From Flagellimonas pacifica (GTDB taxonomy: Bacteria; Bacteroidota; Bacteroidia; Flavobacteriales; Flavobacteriaceae): 64,000 nucleotides of DNA. Below, in pieces: positions 37,165-45,941 of the stretch. The first letter of the stretch is position 1, and the number at the start of each line of letters is the position of its first letter. The notes beneath the pieces were generated by a model. It made no database searches. It was given only the letters and a program-made list of their open reading frames with translations, and was not told the DNA's origin. The DNA is taken from positions 434,001 to 498,000 of the forward strand of contig NZ_OBEH01000003.1 of NCBI RefSeq assembly GCF_900215465.1, written 5' to 3'. A program made the translations under genes and the position numbers.

Positions 37165-37368
37165 TTATCGGTTTTTATTCCAAGCTGTATCAGCTTTTTG
37201 GATGCTGTTGGGAAAGAGTTTAAACAGAAACTTCGCAACAGGATTTAAAAATGTATAGGTTTTTCCACCTTTGGTTATGGTGTGTTTTCCATTTGTCTTA
37301 GGTGCTTCCTTACCCAAGCTTAAAGCGAAAGCACATTTACCGTCGTATTCAAAAGTATTGTTGTCCAT
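37165..37368 (-). CDS. Small cytoplasmic YHS-like paralog
   Basis: A 67-residue protein without signal or anchor. It aligns to the C-terminal half of the downstream YHS protein: YDGKCAFALSLGK against YGGFCAFAVSKG, and KGGKTYTFLNPVAKFLFKL against IDGKAYFFADESVKTKW. The single cysteine is kept. The 3-bp gap to the next gene implies cotranscription. Either an independent minimal domain or a degraded copy; the intact frame favours a real gene. Confidence 0.6.
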   Translation of the reverse strand: MDNNTFEYDGKCAFALSLGKEAPKTNGKHTITKGGKTYTFLNPVAKFLFKLFPNSIQKADTAWNKNR

Positions 37369-37377
37369 GTCTTCTCT

Positions 37378-37734
37378 TTAATTAATACCTTCCATTTGTT
37401 TTATTGGGCGCACTTCAATAGTACCTTCTGCATCATGAAACATCGGATTGGCCTTAGCAATCGCCATCGCCTCATCTAGATTTTCTGCAACAATATGGAA
37501 GTAACCTACAATAACTTCTTTGGATTCGTTAAAAGGTCCATCCTTAAAAACACCTTTATTTCCATGAATAATTGCACCTTTCATTTCCAGCGGCTGGGCA
37601 CCTTTTAGTTTGTTGGATTCCATCAATCCGCCAATGTATTTTCCTATTTTTTGCACGTGGGCCTGTTGCTGTTCTGGAGATAGGTCTTTCAGATGGTCTC
37701 CCTTGGTTTTAATGAAAATCATGAATTCTTGCAT
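37378..37734 (-). CDS. YciI/DGPF-domain protein
   Basis: A 118-residue protein of the YCII-related (dimeric alpha-beta barrel) family, with the diagnostic KDGPFNESKE motif around 64-73. DGPF proteins are the known partners of ECF42 sigma factors and are usually their target genes; the sigma gene is directly upstream. Function is unknown; an enzymatic or small-molecule-binding role has been suggested for the family. Start is the ATG at 37734. On the minus strand the 86-bp upstream gap holds TGTCC twice (37803-37799 and 37809-37805), a possible -35. Confidence 0.82.
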   Translation of the reverse strand: MQEFMIFIKTKGDHLKDLSPEQQQAHVQKIGKYIGGLMESNKLKGAQPLEMKGAIIHGNKGVFKDGPFNESKEVIVGYFHIVAENLDEAMAIAKANPMFHDAEGTIEVRPIKQMEGIN

Positions 37735-37820
37735 AATCAATGTGTTGAATAATTTATTATTGTTTTATATCCTTTAGTCAATTGAAGAGTACAGAAAAGG
37801 ACATGGACAACCGAAAAATA

Positions 37821-39101
37821 TCAAATATTTTTTGAGTATTCCTTTATCTTGTTGTTAATAAGTGATTTACGGTGTTTCCCAATGGGAAGTTTTAAAGCTG
37901 TATTGAGAAGTTCAATAGCTTTCTTTATTTGATGGTTTTGATAATAAAGCACTGCACATGAAGTATAAAATGGCAAATAACCCTGAAGAGAAGGATGGGT
38001 TTCTATGTTTTTCAGTTGCGCAATGGCCACTTTTGGACCGGAAACTTTTGAGAGTACAATGGTTCTGTTCAATTGAACGATTGGTGAATCTTCAATTTCA
38101 ACCAGCATATCATATAGAGAAAGAATACCGTCCCAATCTGTAGTTTCGTAGGTGGGAGCTGTACAGTGTTGAGCTGAAATTGTTGCCAGAAGATGATAGA
38201 TAGAGACCTCGTTTTGTTCTGCGGCAAAAGCTAAATGAGTTAATCCTTTCTTTATCAACTTACGGTCCCATTTGGTTCGGTCTTGATGCTCCAAACTAAT
38301 GCTATTGCTCAATTCATCCATCCTGGAGATAAACCTGGCTGTATTGAATAACATCAATGCCAACAAGGCATGGGCATTGGAAGATTTTATGGATGGATTT
38401 TGAACAATGATATTCATTAGACGTATTGCTTCTTCACAAAGTTCATTTCGAATCAAACTATCGTCCGAAGTGGAATTGTAGCCTTCATTGAACAATAGAT
38501 AAATGGTTTCCAGAACGCCTGATAGCCTGGGTTCCAGTTGTGAGCCGGTAGGCACTTCAAACGGAATATTGGCATCTTTTATAGTCTTTCTGGCCCTAAC
38601 CAATCTTTTATTGATATTACTATCAGTTGTTAAAAAGGCTTTGGTAATTTCGTGAATGCTGAAACCGCATAATGTTTTTAGTGTCAGGGCAACTTGGGAA
38701 TCTTTTGAAAGTACTGGATGACAACATGTGAAAATCAAGCGTAGTTGGTCATCAGCGATTTCCTTATCGGTAAAAATGCGTTTTAAAGCTGCTTCAGAAG
38801 TCCATTCAGATTGGAGGTGAGGAGCAACCTCAGAGACGTATTTCCGACTGTATTTTTCTCTGTTTAGGATATTTATGGCCTTGTTTTTAGCCACTTTGTA
38901 AATCCATCCCACGGGATTGTCAGGAACTCCGTGATAGGTCCATTTGTTGAGGGCTTCAATCATTGCTTCTTGAACCACATCTTCAGCCAAATCGATATTA
39001 GGGACTCCAAAAGCCTTGGTCATCACCGCAATCAATTTCCCATATTCATGCCTAAACAGATGGTCAATTTGGTTAGCTATGTTGGGCTGACCTCCAGTCA
39101 T
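37821..39101 (-). CDS. ECF42-type RNA polymerase sigma factor with long C-terminal extension
   Basis: A 426-residue sigma factor. Regions 2 and 4 fill about the first 185 residues (LAEDVVQEAMIEALNKW, VGWIYKVAKNKAINIL, then TLKTLCGFSIHEITKAFL). The remaining 240 residues are a helical extension with ISRMDELSNSISLEHQDRTKWDRKLI, the hallmark of group ECF42 (DUF6596). These sigma factors have no anti-sigma; the extension itself is thought to control activity. It heads an operon with a DGPF protein and two YHS-type proteins. The signal is unknown. Confidence 0.88.
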   Translation of the reverse strand: MTGGQPNIANQIDHLFRHEYGKLIAVMTKAFGVPNIDLAEDVVQEAMIEALNKWTYHGVPDNPVGWIYKVAKNKAINILNREKYSRKYVSEVAPHLQSEWTSEAALKRIFTDKEIADDQLRLIFTCCHPVLSKDSQVALTLKTLCGFSIHEITKAFLTTDSNINKRLVRARKTIKDANIPFEVPTGSQLEPRLSGVLETIYLLFNEGYNSTSDDSLIRNELCEEAIRLMNIIVQNPSIKSSNAHALLALMLFNTARFISRMDELSNSISLEHQDRTKWDRKLIKKGLTHLAFAAEQNEVSIYHLLATISAQHCTAPTYETTDWDGILSLYDMLVEIEDSPIVQLNRTIVLSKVSGPKVAIAQLKNIETHPSLQGYLPFYTSCAVLYYQNHQIKKAIELLNTALKLPIGKHRKSLINNKIKEYSKNI

Positions 39102-39218
39102 TCAATATGTTTTGATAACAAACGCGAGTAAAGAGATTAAGGCTTTGTTCTTGTTACTTTATAGTTAAAAGTAGAAAAAAAGCAAGTTGAAAGAATGAAG
39201 AGGGTTTTTTTGAAAGTT

Positions 39219-40289
39219 TTATTCTTTTCTTGAATTCTCTATTTTGTCCAAACGATTTGAAAGCTTCTTGATAAGTTGATTTTGTTCAATAAGCTTTTTG
39301 TTAGTATTTTTTAGGCTATCAATTTCTTTTTGCTGTTGAATAGTATACAAAGTAAGTTCTTCTATCTTTTGAAGTAATTTGGCGTCCATTATTCCCAAGT
39401 CAATTCCATTTTCTTCCACGTTTTTTGCACTTGGAATATTTGGTAAATGCCTGTTTTTACCAATAAACTTACTTACTTCTTCTAGTGACATTAGATTAAA
39501 TTCTTCTCCAAACACAAAGTCTGGCCAATTACCTTCCAATTCAACTTTAACGCCTTCGGCGATTACATTCCCCGCAACGGCCAACATATAGCCTTGCGTA
39601 TTTGCGGTACCAATGCCCACGTTACCTGTACTATAAGAAATGTCATTTCCTGCAGTGGTCCACTGAGAACTCTGAACTGCGAATCCATTAAGAAAAATAT
39701 TGGTGGCATTTAGAGATCCATTAACATCGAGCAAAAAGTTTGGGTCATTAGTGCCAATACCAACATTTCCGCCATTGTAAAAAGCTTCATTTGCATTAAG
39801 GCTCCATATAGGAGTTTGCAAGGCAGTTCCATTTAATAGAATGCTTGTAGCGTTCAAAGTACCGGCTACATCAAGGGTGAAATTAGGGTCGTTTGTACCA
39901 ATTCCAACATTGCCGTTGTTGTAAAAAGCTTCGTTCGCATTAAGGCTCCATATAGGTGTTCCCAAGGCAGCTCCATTTAACAGGATACTTGTAGCATTCA
40001 AAGTACCTGCCACATCAAGGGTAAAATTAGGATCATTGGTCCCAATACCAACATTACCATTATTATAAAAAGCTTCGTTCGCATTAAGGTTCCATATGGG
40101 AGCTTCCAAAGCAGCTCCATCTAGTAGGATACTTGTAGCGTTCAAAGTACCAGCTACTTCCAAATCATAACTCGGCGATAAGGTTCCTATCCCTACATTC
40201 CCAGATGCGGGAAAAAGATTTTGTCCATAAGTCCAAATACTGAGAAAGAGAAAAATAGGTAAAACAAATAGAGTACTTTTCTTAATCAT
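39219..40289 (-). CDS. Secreted repeat protein with tail-fibre-like C-terminus
   Basis: A 356-residue exported protein (signal peptide about 1-22). It has three nearly identical 48-residue units (45-92, 93-140, 141-188) plus one diverged unit, each with GNVGIGTNDPNF and VAGTLNATSILLNG. The C-terminal part HLPNIPSAKNVEENGIDLG followed by a long coiled coil (IQQQKEIDSLKNTNKKLIEQ) is the common end of flavobacterial tail-fibre/S74-like proteins, but no chaperone cleavage motif was seen. Probably a trimeric surface fibre. Repeat DNA favours length change. Confidence 0.68.
   Translation of the reverse strand: MIKKSTLFVLPIFLFLSIWTYGQNLFPASGNVGIGTLSPSYDLEVAGTLNATSILLDGAALEAPIWNLNANEAFYNNGNVGIGTNDPNFTLDVAGTLNATSILLNGAALGTPIWSLNANEAFYNNGNVGIGTNDPNFTLDVAGTLNATSILLNGTALQTPIWSLNANEAFYNGGNVGIGTNDPNFLLDVNGSLNATNIFLNGFAVQSSQWTTAGNDISYSTGNVGIGTANTQGYMLAVAGNVIAEGVKVELEGNWPDFVFGEEFNLMSLEEVSKFIGKNRHLPNIPSAKNVEENGIDLGIMDAKLLQKIEELTLYTIQQQKEIDSLKNTNKKLIEQNQLIKKLSNRLDKIENSRKE
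39726..40157 (-). repeat. Three tandem 144-bp repeats inside the fibre gene
   Basis: Three in-frame units of 144 bp with only scattered base changes, encoding the 48-residue repeats. A fourth, diverged unit follows toward 39580. Confidence 0.88.
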
Positions 40290-40357
40290 AATTTTTTAAT
40301 ATTATACGGGTTATGAATCGTTTTAGACTATCAATGATTTACTCGAAATCATGGTCA

Positions 40358-40969
40358 TTATTCATATTCTCTTAATTCAAAGGATAGATTGCTGAAATCA
40401 TCTGCAAAGGCATTGATTCCATTTTGCAACTCCAATCTAACTTGGTTATCTCCTACCAATTCGCCTCTTACCCCAGTATGCGTTGTTGGTGTAGTATAAA
40501 AAATAACTGTCTTTCCAATATCGATTGCTTTATCCAACGTTCCCATGTACTTCCCTTGAGACTCTCTAGTCCAAACTATTCCAAGTTCCAAAGTGTTTTC
40601 CAGCACTGTAGTTTCAGGGTTATCTGTTCCCGTTTGATTGATTAGTGAGACATAGGACAAATATGGAAGTTCCGATGTTCCACCATTGCAAATAAATTCA
40701 GTTGCATCTACTTCGTTGGCCTCAAGTTGACCGTTATCGTTTGTATCTTGACCAACATCAATTTTAAACCCACCATTAGCACAGTTTTCACCTGGTTGTT
40801 CAATAAGCGTAGTAATCAGGCTATTTCGCCCATTGGTTCCATCTGTACCATTGGCGCCATTAGTACCATCTCTTCCATCTAAACCGTTAGTACCGTCCTT
40901 AGAACAGCCTACTAATACAAGGGATACAATAAAAAATATAAAGAATTTAGCTGAGAAGTTGTTTTTCAT
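40358..40969 (-). CDS. Lipoprotein with collagen-like Gly-X-Y segment
   Basis: A 203-residue lipoprotein (signal ending LVLVGCSKD). Directly after the cysteine comes a low-complexity Gly-X-Y run of about 9 triplets (DGTNGLDGRDGTNGANGTDG). The rest is a globular part with NCANGGFKIDVGQDTNDNGQ and EVDATEFICNGG, like the DUF7151-type modules seen next to such stalks. It could form a trimeric stalk on the outer surface. It is upstream of the fibre gene on the same strand, with a 69-bp gap. Confidence 0.65.
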   Translation of the reverse strand: MKNNFSAKFFIFFIVSLVLVGCSKDGTNGLDGRDGTNGANGTDGTNGRNSLITTLIEQPGENCANGGFKIDVGQDTNDNGQLEANEVDATEFICNGGTSELPYLSYVSLINQTGTDNPETTVLENTLELGIVWTRESQGKYMGTLDKAIDIGKTVIFYTTPTTHTGVRGELVGDNQVRLELQNGINAFADDFSNLSFELREYE

Positions 40970-41160
40970 AGTTTGGGATGGTATGGGGTTCCAATTCGCA
41001 AAAATAAGAATCCAGATTTTGTTATGTATGGCAAATTATATAAAATGCATATTTCTTAGACGAATTGCACAAGTTTATTTCTTAGAAATAACATATGCTC
41101 CATTTAAATCTTGAGGATGTCCAACAAAGAAATAAAAACCTAAAAGTATATGTTTTAAGA

Positions 41161-42567
41161 CTATTCCCAATCTGTATGAAAAACCCCTTCGCGATCCAAT
41201 CGCTCATAGGTATGCGATCCAAAATAATCCCGTTGGGCCTGAATTAGGTTTAAGGGCAATCGACTATTGGTATAAGCATCAAAATAAGTAAGTGCATTGG
41301 AAAGCCCAGGTAATGGAATACCGCTGGTTGCGCCATAGGCCACCAATTCCCTTGCTGAATCCACAGTTTCTTGGACTTTTTTAACAAAAGAGGGAGAAAG
41401 TAAAAGGTTTTGAAGCGAGTTATCTCCGTTAAAGGCTTCGGTGATATCAGCCAACAATGCAGCACGGATAATACAGCCTGCTCTCCATATTTTAGCAATC
41501 TCACCCAGTTGTAGTTCATAACCATATTCTTTGGAAGCATCGGCTAATTGATGCATTCCCTGTGCGTACGTAATGATGAATGAAAAATACAGTGCTTGTT
41601 CAGCCTTGTTTACTAAAGAATCCTTTACTATGGCTTCAGGAGTTGGTCGGTCGTAAAGTTCATCTGCTTGTGTTCGTTCTGTCTTTAAGGCAGAGATTTC
41701 ACGCATGCTTACGGCAATGTCAATGGTAGGTACTGGAATTCCTAAATCCATGGCATTTTGCGAAGTCCATTTTCCCGTTCCTTTCTGTTTGGCCTTATCC
41801 AAAATTTTATCCACCAAATGTCCATCTCCCAAATCGTCTTTTTGAGCAAGGATATCGGATGTGATTTCAACCAAAAAAGATTGTAATCGGCCAGCATTCC
41901 AACTGGCATAGGTTTCATGGAGTTCTTCATTGGTCAATCCACCTGCTTTTTTCATTAGGTCATAGATTTCCGAGGTCAATTGCATCAACCCATATTCAAT
42001 GCCATTGTGGACCATTTTCACATAGTTTCCGGCCGATTTTGGACCCAAATAAGCTACACAGGGCTCACCCTTATATTTCGCTGACACAGCTTCAAAAATA
42101 GGTTTTACATGTTGATAAGCCCCCCTTGAACCTCCGGGCATAATGCTCGGCCCTTTTCGTGCTCCCTTGGCACCTCCAGAGACCCCAGCTCCAAAGAAGT
42201 TGATTCCTTTTTCCTTCAAATAGGCCTCGCGTCGGTCTGTGTCGGTAAAAAATGAATTTCCACCATCAATGATGATATCTCCTTCATCCAAATGGGGGAG
42301 TAGCCCTTCAATTACGGCATCTACAATCTTTCCCGCAGGAACCAACAGCATAATTTTTCGGGGGGCACTCAATGAATTCACAAAAGTTGATGCATCCGTG
42401 GAGGCATTTATTCTATTGGTATCTCCGCCTTCCTCAATAAGCGAGTTTACTTTTTCCTTGTCCAAATCATTGCCAAAAGCTGTAAAACCATTGTCAGCAA
42501 CATTCAGGATAAAATTGCGCCCCATTACACCAAGTCCCACAAGACCAAAATCATACGTATCCGCCAT
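41161..42567 (-). CDS. gndA: 6-phosphogluconate dehydrogenase, decarboxylating
   Basis: Third step of the oxidative pentose phosphate pathway, yielding ribulose 5-phosphate, CO2 and NADPH. The 468-residue length is normal for the long type. N-terminal cofactor loop GLGVMGRNF, substrate-binding IIDGGNSFFTDTDRR and GAGVSGGAKGARKGPSIMPGG, and the C-terminal DYFGSHTYERLD are all present. The gene is divergent from zwf-pgl, so the complete oxidative branch is encoded here. Confidence 0.97.
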   Translation of the reverse strand: MADTYDFGLVGLGVMGRNFILNVADNGFTAFGNDLDKEKVNSLIEEGGDTNRINASTDASTFVNSLSAPRKIMLLVPAGKIVDAVIEGLLPHLDEGDIIIDGGNSFFTDTDRREAYLKEKGINFFGAGVSGGAKGARKGPSIMPGGSRGAYQHVKPIFEAVSAKYKGEPCVAYLGPKSAGNYVKMVHNGIEYGLMQLTSEIYDLMKKAGGLTNEELHETYASWNAGRLQSFLVEITSDILAQKDDLGDGHLVDKILDKAKQKGTGKWTSQNAMDLGIPVPTIDIAVSMREISALKTERTQADELYDRPTPEAIVKDSLVNKAEQALYFSFIITYAQGMHQLADASKEYGYELQLGEIAKIWRAGCIIRAALLADITEAFNGDNSLQNLLLSPSFVKKVQETVDSARELVAYGATSGIPLPGLSNALTYFDAYTNSRLPLNLIQAQRDYFGSHTYERLDREGVFHTDWE

Positions 42568-42752
42568 ATTCTAAATTTTATATAGGCCTTTGCCTAGAAA
42601 GCTTTAAGTAAGCTAGTTGTTGAATTCCGAACCTAAAATAGCGTTATATTCGTTATGCTCAAAAATAAATGGAGACCATAAAAGGTTTTTGACGAAAACG
42701 TAGTTTAGGTACTTCTTTTTTGAGACATCCTAACCAACTATTGATATACTCT

Positions 42753-44285
42753 ATGAAAAAGACTGATAACCAAATGCTCATTATTTTTGGAGCTTCTGGA
42801 GATTTGACCGCGAGAAAACTTATTCCAGGTTTGTTCAACCTGTATGTTGCACAGCAATTACCTGAAAATTTTGTGGTTTTAGGCGCTAGCCGTAGTGATA
42901 TGACCGATGAAGAGTTTCGGGACAAAGTGGTTAACAAAAGTCCTTATCTAAAGGAGAAACTGGAGGATTTAAAGGATAACTATGTTAAGGGTTTTACAGA
43001 TAGGATATTTTATGAAGATTTAGGAAGTGATTATACTGCTGAATATTCGGGTTTGGCCAAACGCATTGAAACTTTAAATGTAGATAGCGGGACGGAAAGT
43101 AATTATATGTTCTATTTTTCCACTCCACCCAGCTTGTACGAACCTATTGCTAAAAACTTAGCAGATGCAGGTCTAAATAGCCAAGAAAAAGGATGGAAAA
43201 GGTTGATTGTGGAAAAACCTTTTGGATATAGTTTGGAAAGTGCAAAAATATTGAACAATGGGCTCCAACAGTATTTTAAAGAACCTCAAATATATAGGAT
43301 AGATCATTATTTGGGGAAGGAAACGGTTCAGAATCTGTTGGTGACGCGTTTCTCGAACAGTATTTTTGAACCCCTTTGGAACCGTAATTATATTCACCAT
43401 GTTGAAATCACCAATGCAGAAAGTGTAGGTGTGGAAAAAAGAGGTGGATATTATGATAAATCTGGTGCTTTACGCGATATGTTCCAAAACCATTTGATGC
43501 AGATTGTCTCTTTGGTGGTTATGGAACCACCTATTGGTGATCAACCTGAAGAGATAAGGAATGAAAAAGTGAAGGCTTTAAAGTCATTGCGAATTATGCA
43601 AGATGAGAAAACGCTTTTTGACCACACCATTCGAGCACAATATGTGGCTTCAGAGATAAATGGTGAAAAAGTAAAGGGATATCGTGAAGAGGATGGGGTT
43701 GACCCAAATTCTATTACGGAAACCTATGCAGCAGTTAAGTTTTTTGTGGATAACTGGCGATGGCATGGCGTTCCTTTTTATGTGCGAACGGCAAAACGGA
43801 TGCCCACTAAAGTTACCGAAGTCATCATTCATTTTAAGACACCACATCATCAAATCTTTAAAGATTCAGGAGTTAGCAGTAAGGACAATAAGTTGATTAT
43901 ACGGATTCAACCGGATGAAGGTGTACTTATCAAATTTGGTGTAAAAGTTCCTGGACAGGGCTTTAAGGTGGAACGAGCCAATTTGGACTTTTACTATTCT
44001 AGTTTGGCACAAACTTATGTGATGGAGGCTTATGAACGACTTTTGTTGGACGCCATGCAAGGAGATGCCACTTTATATGCTCGGGCCGATGAGGTGGAAG
44101 CAGCTTGGGAGTTTGTTGATCCTATTTTGGATTACTGGAAAAATGGAAAAGATGTACGCATGTATGGCTATGCAGCGGGAGTATGGGGCCCGGAAAACTC
44201 CGATGAACTCATCGATGATTTAGGATATTGGCGTAATCCCGGGGAGAATTTGGCTGATGACCCAGGTTATTGTGTAATATGTTAG
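42753..44285 (+). CDS. zwf: Glucose-6-phosphate 1-dehydrogenase
   Basis: First step of the oxidative pentose phosphate pathway. It has the NADP loop GASGDLTARKLIPGLFNLY at the N-terminus and the active-site motif RIDHYLGKETVQNLL about residue 180. The start chosen is the ATG at 42753 (MKKTDNQMLIIFGASG). The upstream extension begins with TTG and is not conserved in type. The 510-residue length is normal. The pgl gene follows after 29 bp. Confidence 0.97.
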   Translation: MKKTDNQMLIIFGASGDLTARKLIPGLFNLYVAQQLPENFVVLGASRSDMTDEEFRDKVVNKSPYLKEKLEDLKDNYVKGFTDRIFYEDLGSDYTAEYSGLAKRIETLNVDSGTESNYMFYFSTPPSLYEPIAKNLADAGLNSQEKGWKRLIVEKPFGYSLESAKILNNGLQQYFKEPQIYRIDHYLGKETVQNLLVTRFSNSIFEPLWNRNYIHHVEITNAESVGVEKRGGYYDKSGALRDMFQNHLMQIVSLVVMEPPIGDQPEEIRNEKVKALKSLRIMQDEKTLFDHTIRAQYVASEINGEKVKGYREEDGVDPNSITETYAAVKFFVDNWRWHGVPFYVRTAKRMPTKVTEVIIHFKTPHHQIFKDSGVSSKDNKLIIRIQPDEGVLIKFGVKVPGQGFKVERANLDFYYSSLAQTYVMEAYERLLLDAMQGDATLYARADEVEAAWEFVDPILDYWKNGKDVRMYGYAAGVWGPENSDELIDDLGYWRNPGENLADDPGYCVIC

Positions 44286-44314
44286 ACGTTGAGAGGGAGG
44301 TTAAAATTTAAAAA

Positions 44315-45028
44315 ATGGAATTAAAGATATATAAGGATAAACAAGAAGTTGCTGAGCGGTTTTCAGCTTATTTCTCTGAGTTGGTCAAAGGTAAAACCGA
44401 AGTTCATGTGGCTTTGTCTGGAGGAAGTACCCCTAAGATTGTTTTTGACGTTTTGGCCTCAGATTATGGCGATAATATTGACTGGAATAAGATTCATTTT
44501 TATTGGGGGGATGAACGTTGCGTACCTCCAACGGATGACCAAAGCAATTATAAAATGACCGTTGACCATTTGTTTTCCAAGATACCTGTTCCCGAGAGGA
44601 ATATTCACCGAATATTGGGAGAGGCAGACCCAATTGGTGAAGCTATGCGGTATGCCAATTTATTGGAAATCAATTTGGATAGGATAGAAGGTGTGCCTCA
44701 ATTTGATTTGGTCATACTGGGCATGGGTGACGATGGGCACACGGCATCCATTTTTCCTCATGAAATTGAATTGTGGAATACCCAAGACCATTGTGTGGTG
44801 GCTACCCATCCAGATTCTGGTCAAAAAAGGGTATCTATCAATGGAAAAGTCATTAATACTGCCAAAGAAGTTGCCTTTTTGGTCACCGGAGCTGGCAAAG
44901 CTGAAAAAGTCAAGGCCATTTTGGAAAAAACTGAAGGTTTTGAAGCTTATCCAGCGTCTTTGGTCAATCCTAGGTCTGGAAAGGTGGTTTGGTTTATAGA
45001 TGCAGCCGCTACAGCCAAACTGGATTAA
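44315..45028 (+). CDS. pgl: 6-phosphogluconolactonase
   Basis: Hydrolyses 6-phosphogluconolactone, the zwf product. A 237-residue DevB/SOL-type enzyme with LSGGSTPKIVFDVLA, WGDERCVPP, ILGMGDDGHTASIFPH and the final LVTGAGKAEKV. It lies 29 bp after zwf and is cotranscribed. Its TAA stop overlaps that of the convergent thioesterase in a TTAA shared by both strands. Confidence 0.96.
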   Translation: MELKIYKDKQEVAERFSAYFSELVKGKTEVHVALSGGSTPKIVFDVLASDYGDNIDWNKIHFYWGDERCVPPTDDQSNYKMTVDHLFSKIPVPERNIHRILGEADPIGEAMRYANLLEINLDRIEGVPQFDLVILGMGDDGHTASIFPHEIELWNTQDHCVVATHPDSGQKRVSINGKVINTAKEVAFLVTGAGKAEKVKAILEKTEGFEAYPASLVNPRSGKVVWFIDAAATAKLD

Positions 45029-45570
45029 TTTAAATCCAATTTCGCATTTTCACTTTTAATGGTCTCCAAATAATCATCCACTTTAAATTTTGCAGGCTCA
45101 AATTTGGTATCTCTGGAACTTGCTGAGGCTTTGCGCTCCACACTTCGCGCAAAACGTCTAACCCCTTGCTTATCGGTTAAAATTAGACCGGGAACGGGAA
45201 GATTTTTCCCATTTTCGCCTTTGGCAACCATGGTGAAATATGAAGAATTACAATGTTTTCTCTGCCCGGTAGTCACACTTTGGGACTCAACCCTAACCCC
45301 AACAACCATCGAAGTTCGCCCGGTATAATTGATAGAAGCCTTCAAGGTGACCAGTTCACCAACCTCAATAGGATTCAGAAAATCCACTCGATTCACAGAA
45401 GCTGTTACGCAATACGCTTGCGAGTGTTTAGAAGCACAGGCAAATGCAATTTGGTCCATTAAACTTAAAATATGCCCACCGTGTACCTTACCTCCAAAAT
45501 TGGAATGGGAGGGAAGCATGAGTTCGGTGATGGAAACACGGGATTCCTTTGAGGTTTTGAACTTTTTCAT
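45025..45570 (-). CDS. Acyl-CoA thioesterase, hotdog fold
   Basis: A 181-residue YciA/BACH-type acyl-CoA hydrolase. The hotdog core has NFGGKVHGGHILSLMDQIAFACASKHS around 24-50 and VNRVDFLNPIEVGE. The C-terminal 40 residues are a lysine-rich tail. It could limit cellular acyl-CoA levels. The 3-bp gap to the next gene suggests it follows that gene in one transcript with rmuC. Confidence 0.88.
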   Translation of the reverse strand: MKKFKTSKESRVSITELMLPSHSNFGGKVHGGHILSLMDQIAFACASKHSQAYCVTASVNRVDFLNPIEVGELVTLKASINYTGRTSMVVGVRVESQSVTTGQRKHCNSSYFTMVAKGENGKNLPVPGLILTDKQGVRRFARSVERKASASSRDTKFEPAKFKVDDYLETIKSENAKLDLN

Positions 45571-45572
45571 TG

Positions 45573-45938
45573 CTATTGTCTAAAATGCGGTGATTTTTCT
45601 TGGACTACATTTATGATATAATATTTGGTATCTCCCAACCAAAAAAAAGTGGCATATCTTTCTTTGTAGGTAACTTTTACATATTGTCCTTGGTACTCTT
45701 TTAATTTTTCAATTACTTCTTTCTCGCTGTCTTGAACGGAAAATTCAAAAATCTGGGCTCCAGAGATACCTTGACTTATCTCACCTTCCCAGGTTTTAAC
45801 CAAAACTCCTTTTCTACTGAACTTGATCAGTTCACCTGACCGATAACCCTCACTAAAGGGAACGTAATAGATAAACGCAAAATAGGCAGCTAATCCAAAA
45901 AGAAGGACCGAAATAAATATAAATAGGAATTTACGCAT
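45573..45938 (-). CDS. Small membrane protein of unknown function
   Basis: A 121-residue protein with one N-terminal transmembrane helix (FLFIFISVLLFGLAAYFAFIYY), then a soluble domain with YRSGELIKFSRKGVLVKTWEGE and a beta-rich C-terminal part. The domain recurs as a lone small gene in many Bacteroidota, with no known role. It lies between rmuC and the thioesterase with 3-bp gaps on both sides. Confidence 0.65.
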   Translation of the reverse strand: MRKFLFIFISVLLFGLAAYFAFIYYVPFSEGYRSGELIKFSRKGVLVKTWEGEISQGISGAQIFEFSVQDSEKEVIEKLKEYQGQYVKVTYKERYATFFWLGDTKYYIINVVQEKSPHFRQ

Positions 45939-45941
45939 AGT

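Noticed and set aside
39726..40157. CRISPR-like array
   Set aside because: The 144-bp units are in frame, contiguous without spacers and encode a protein repeat.
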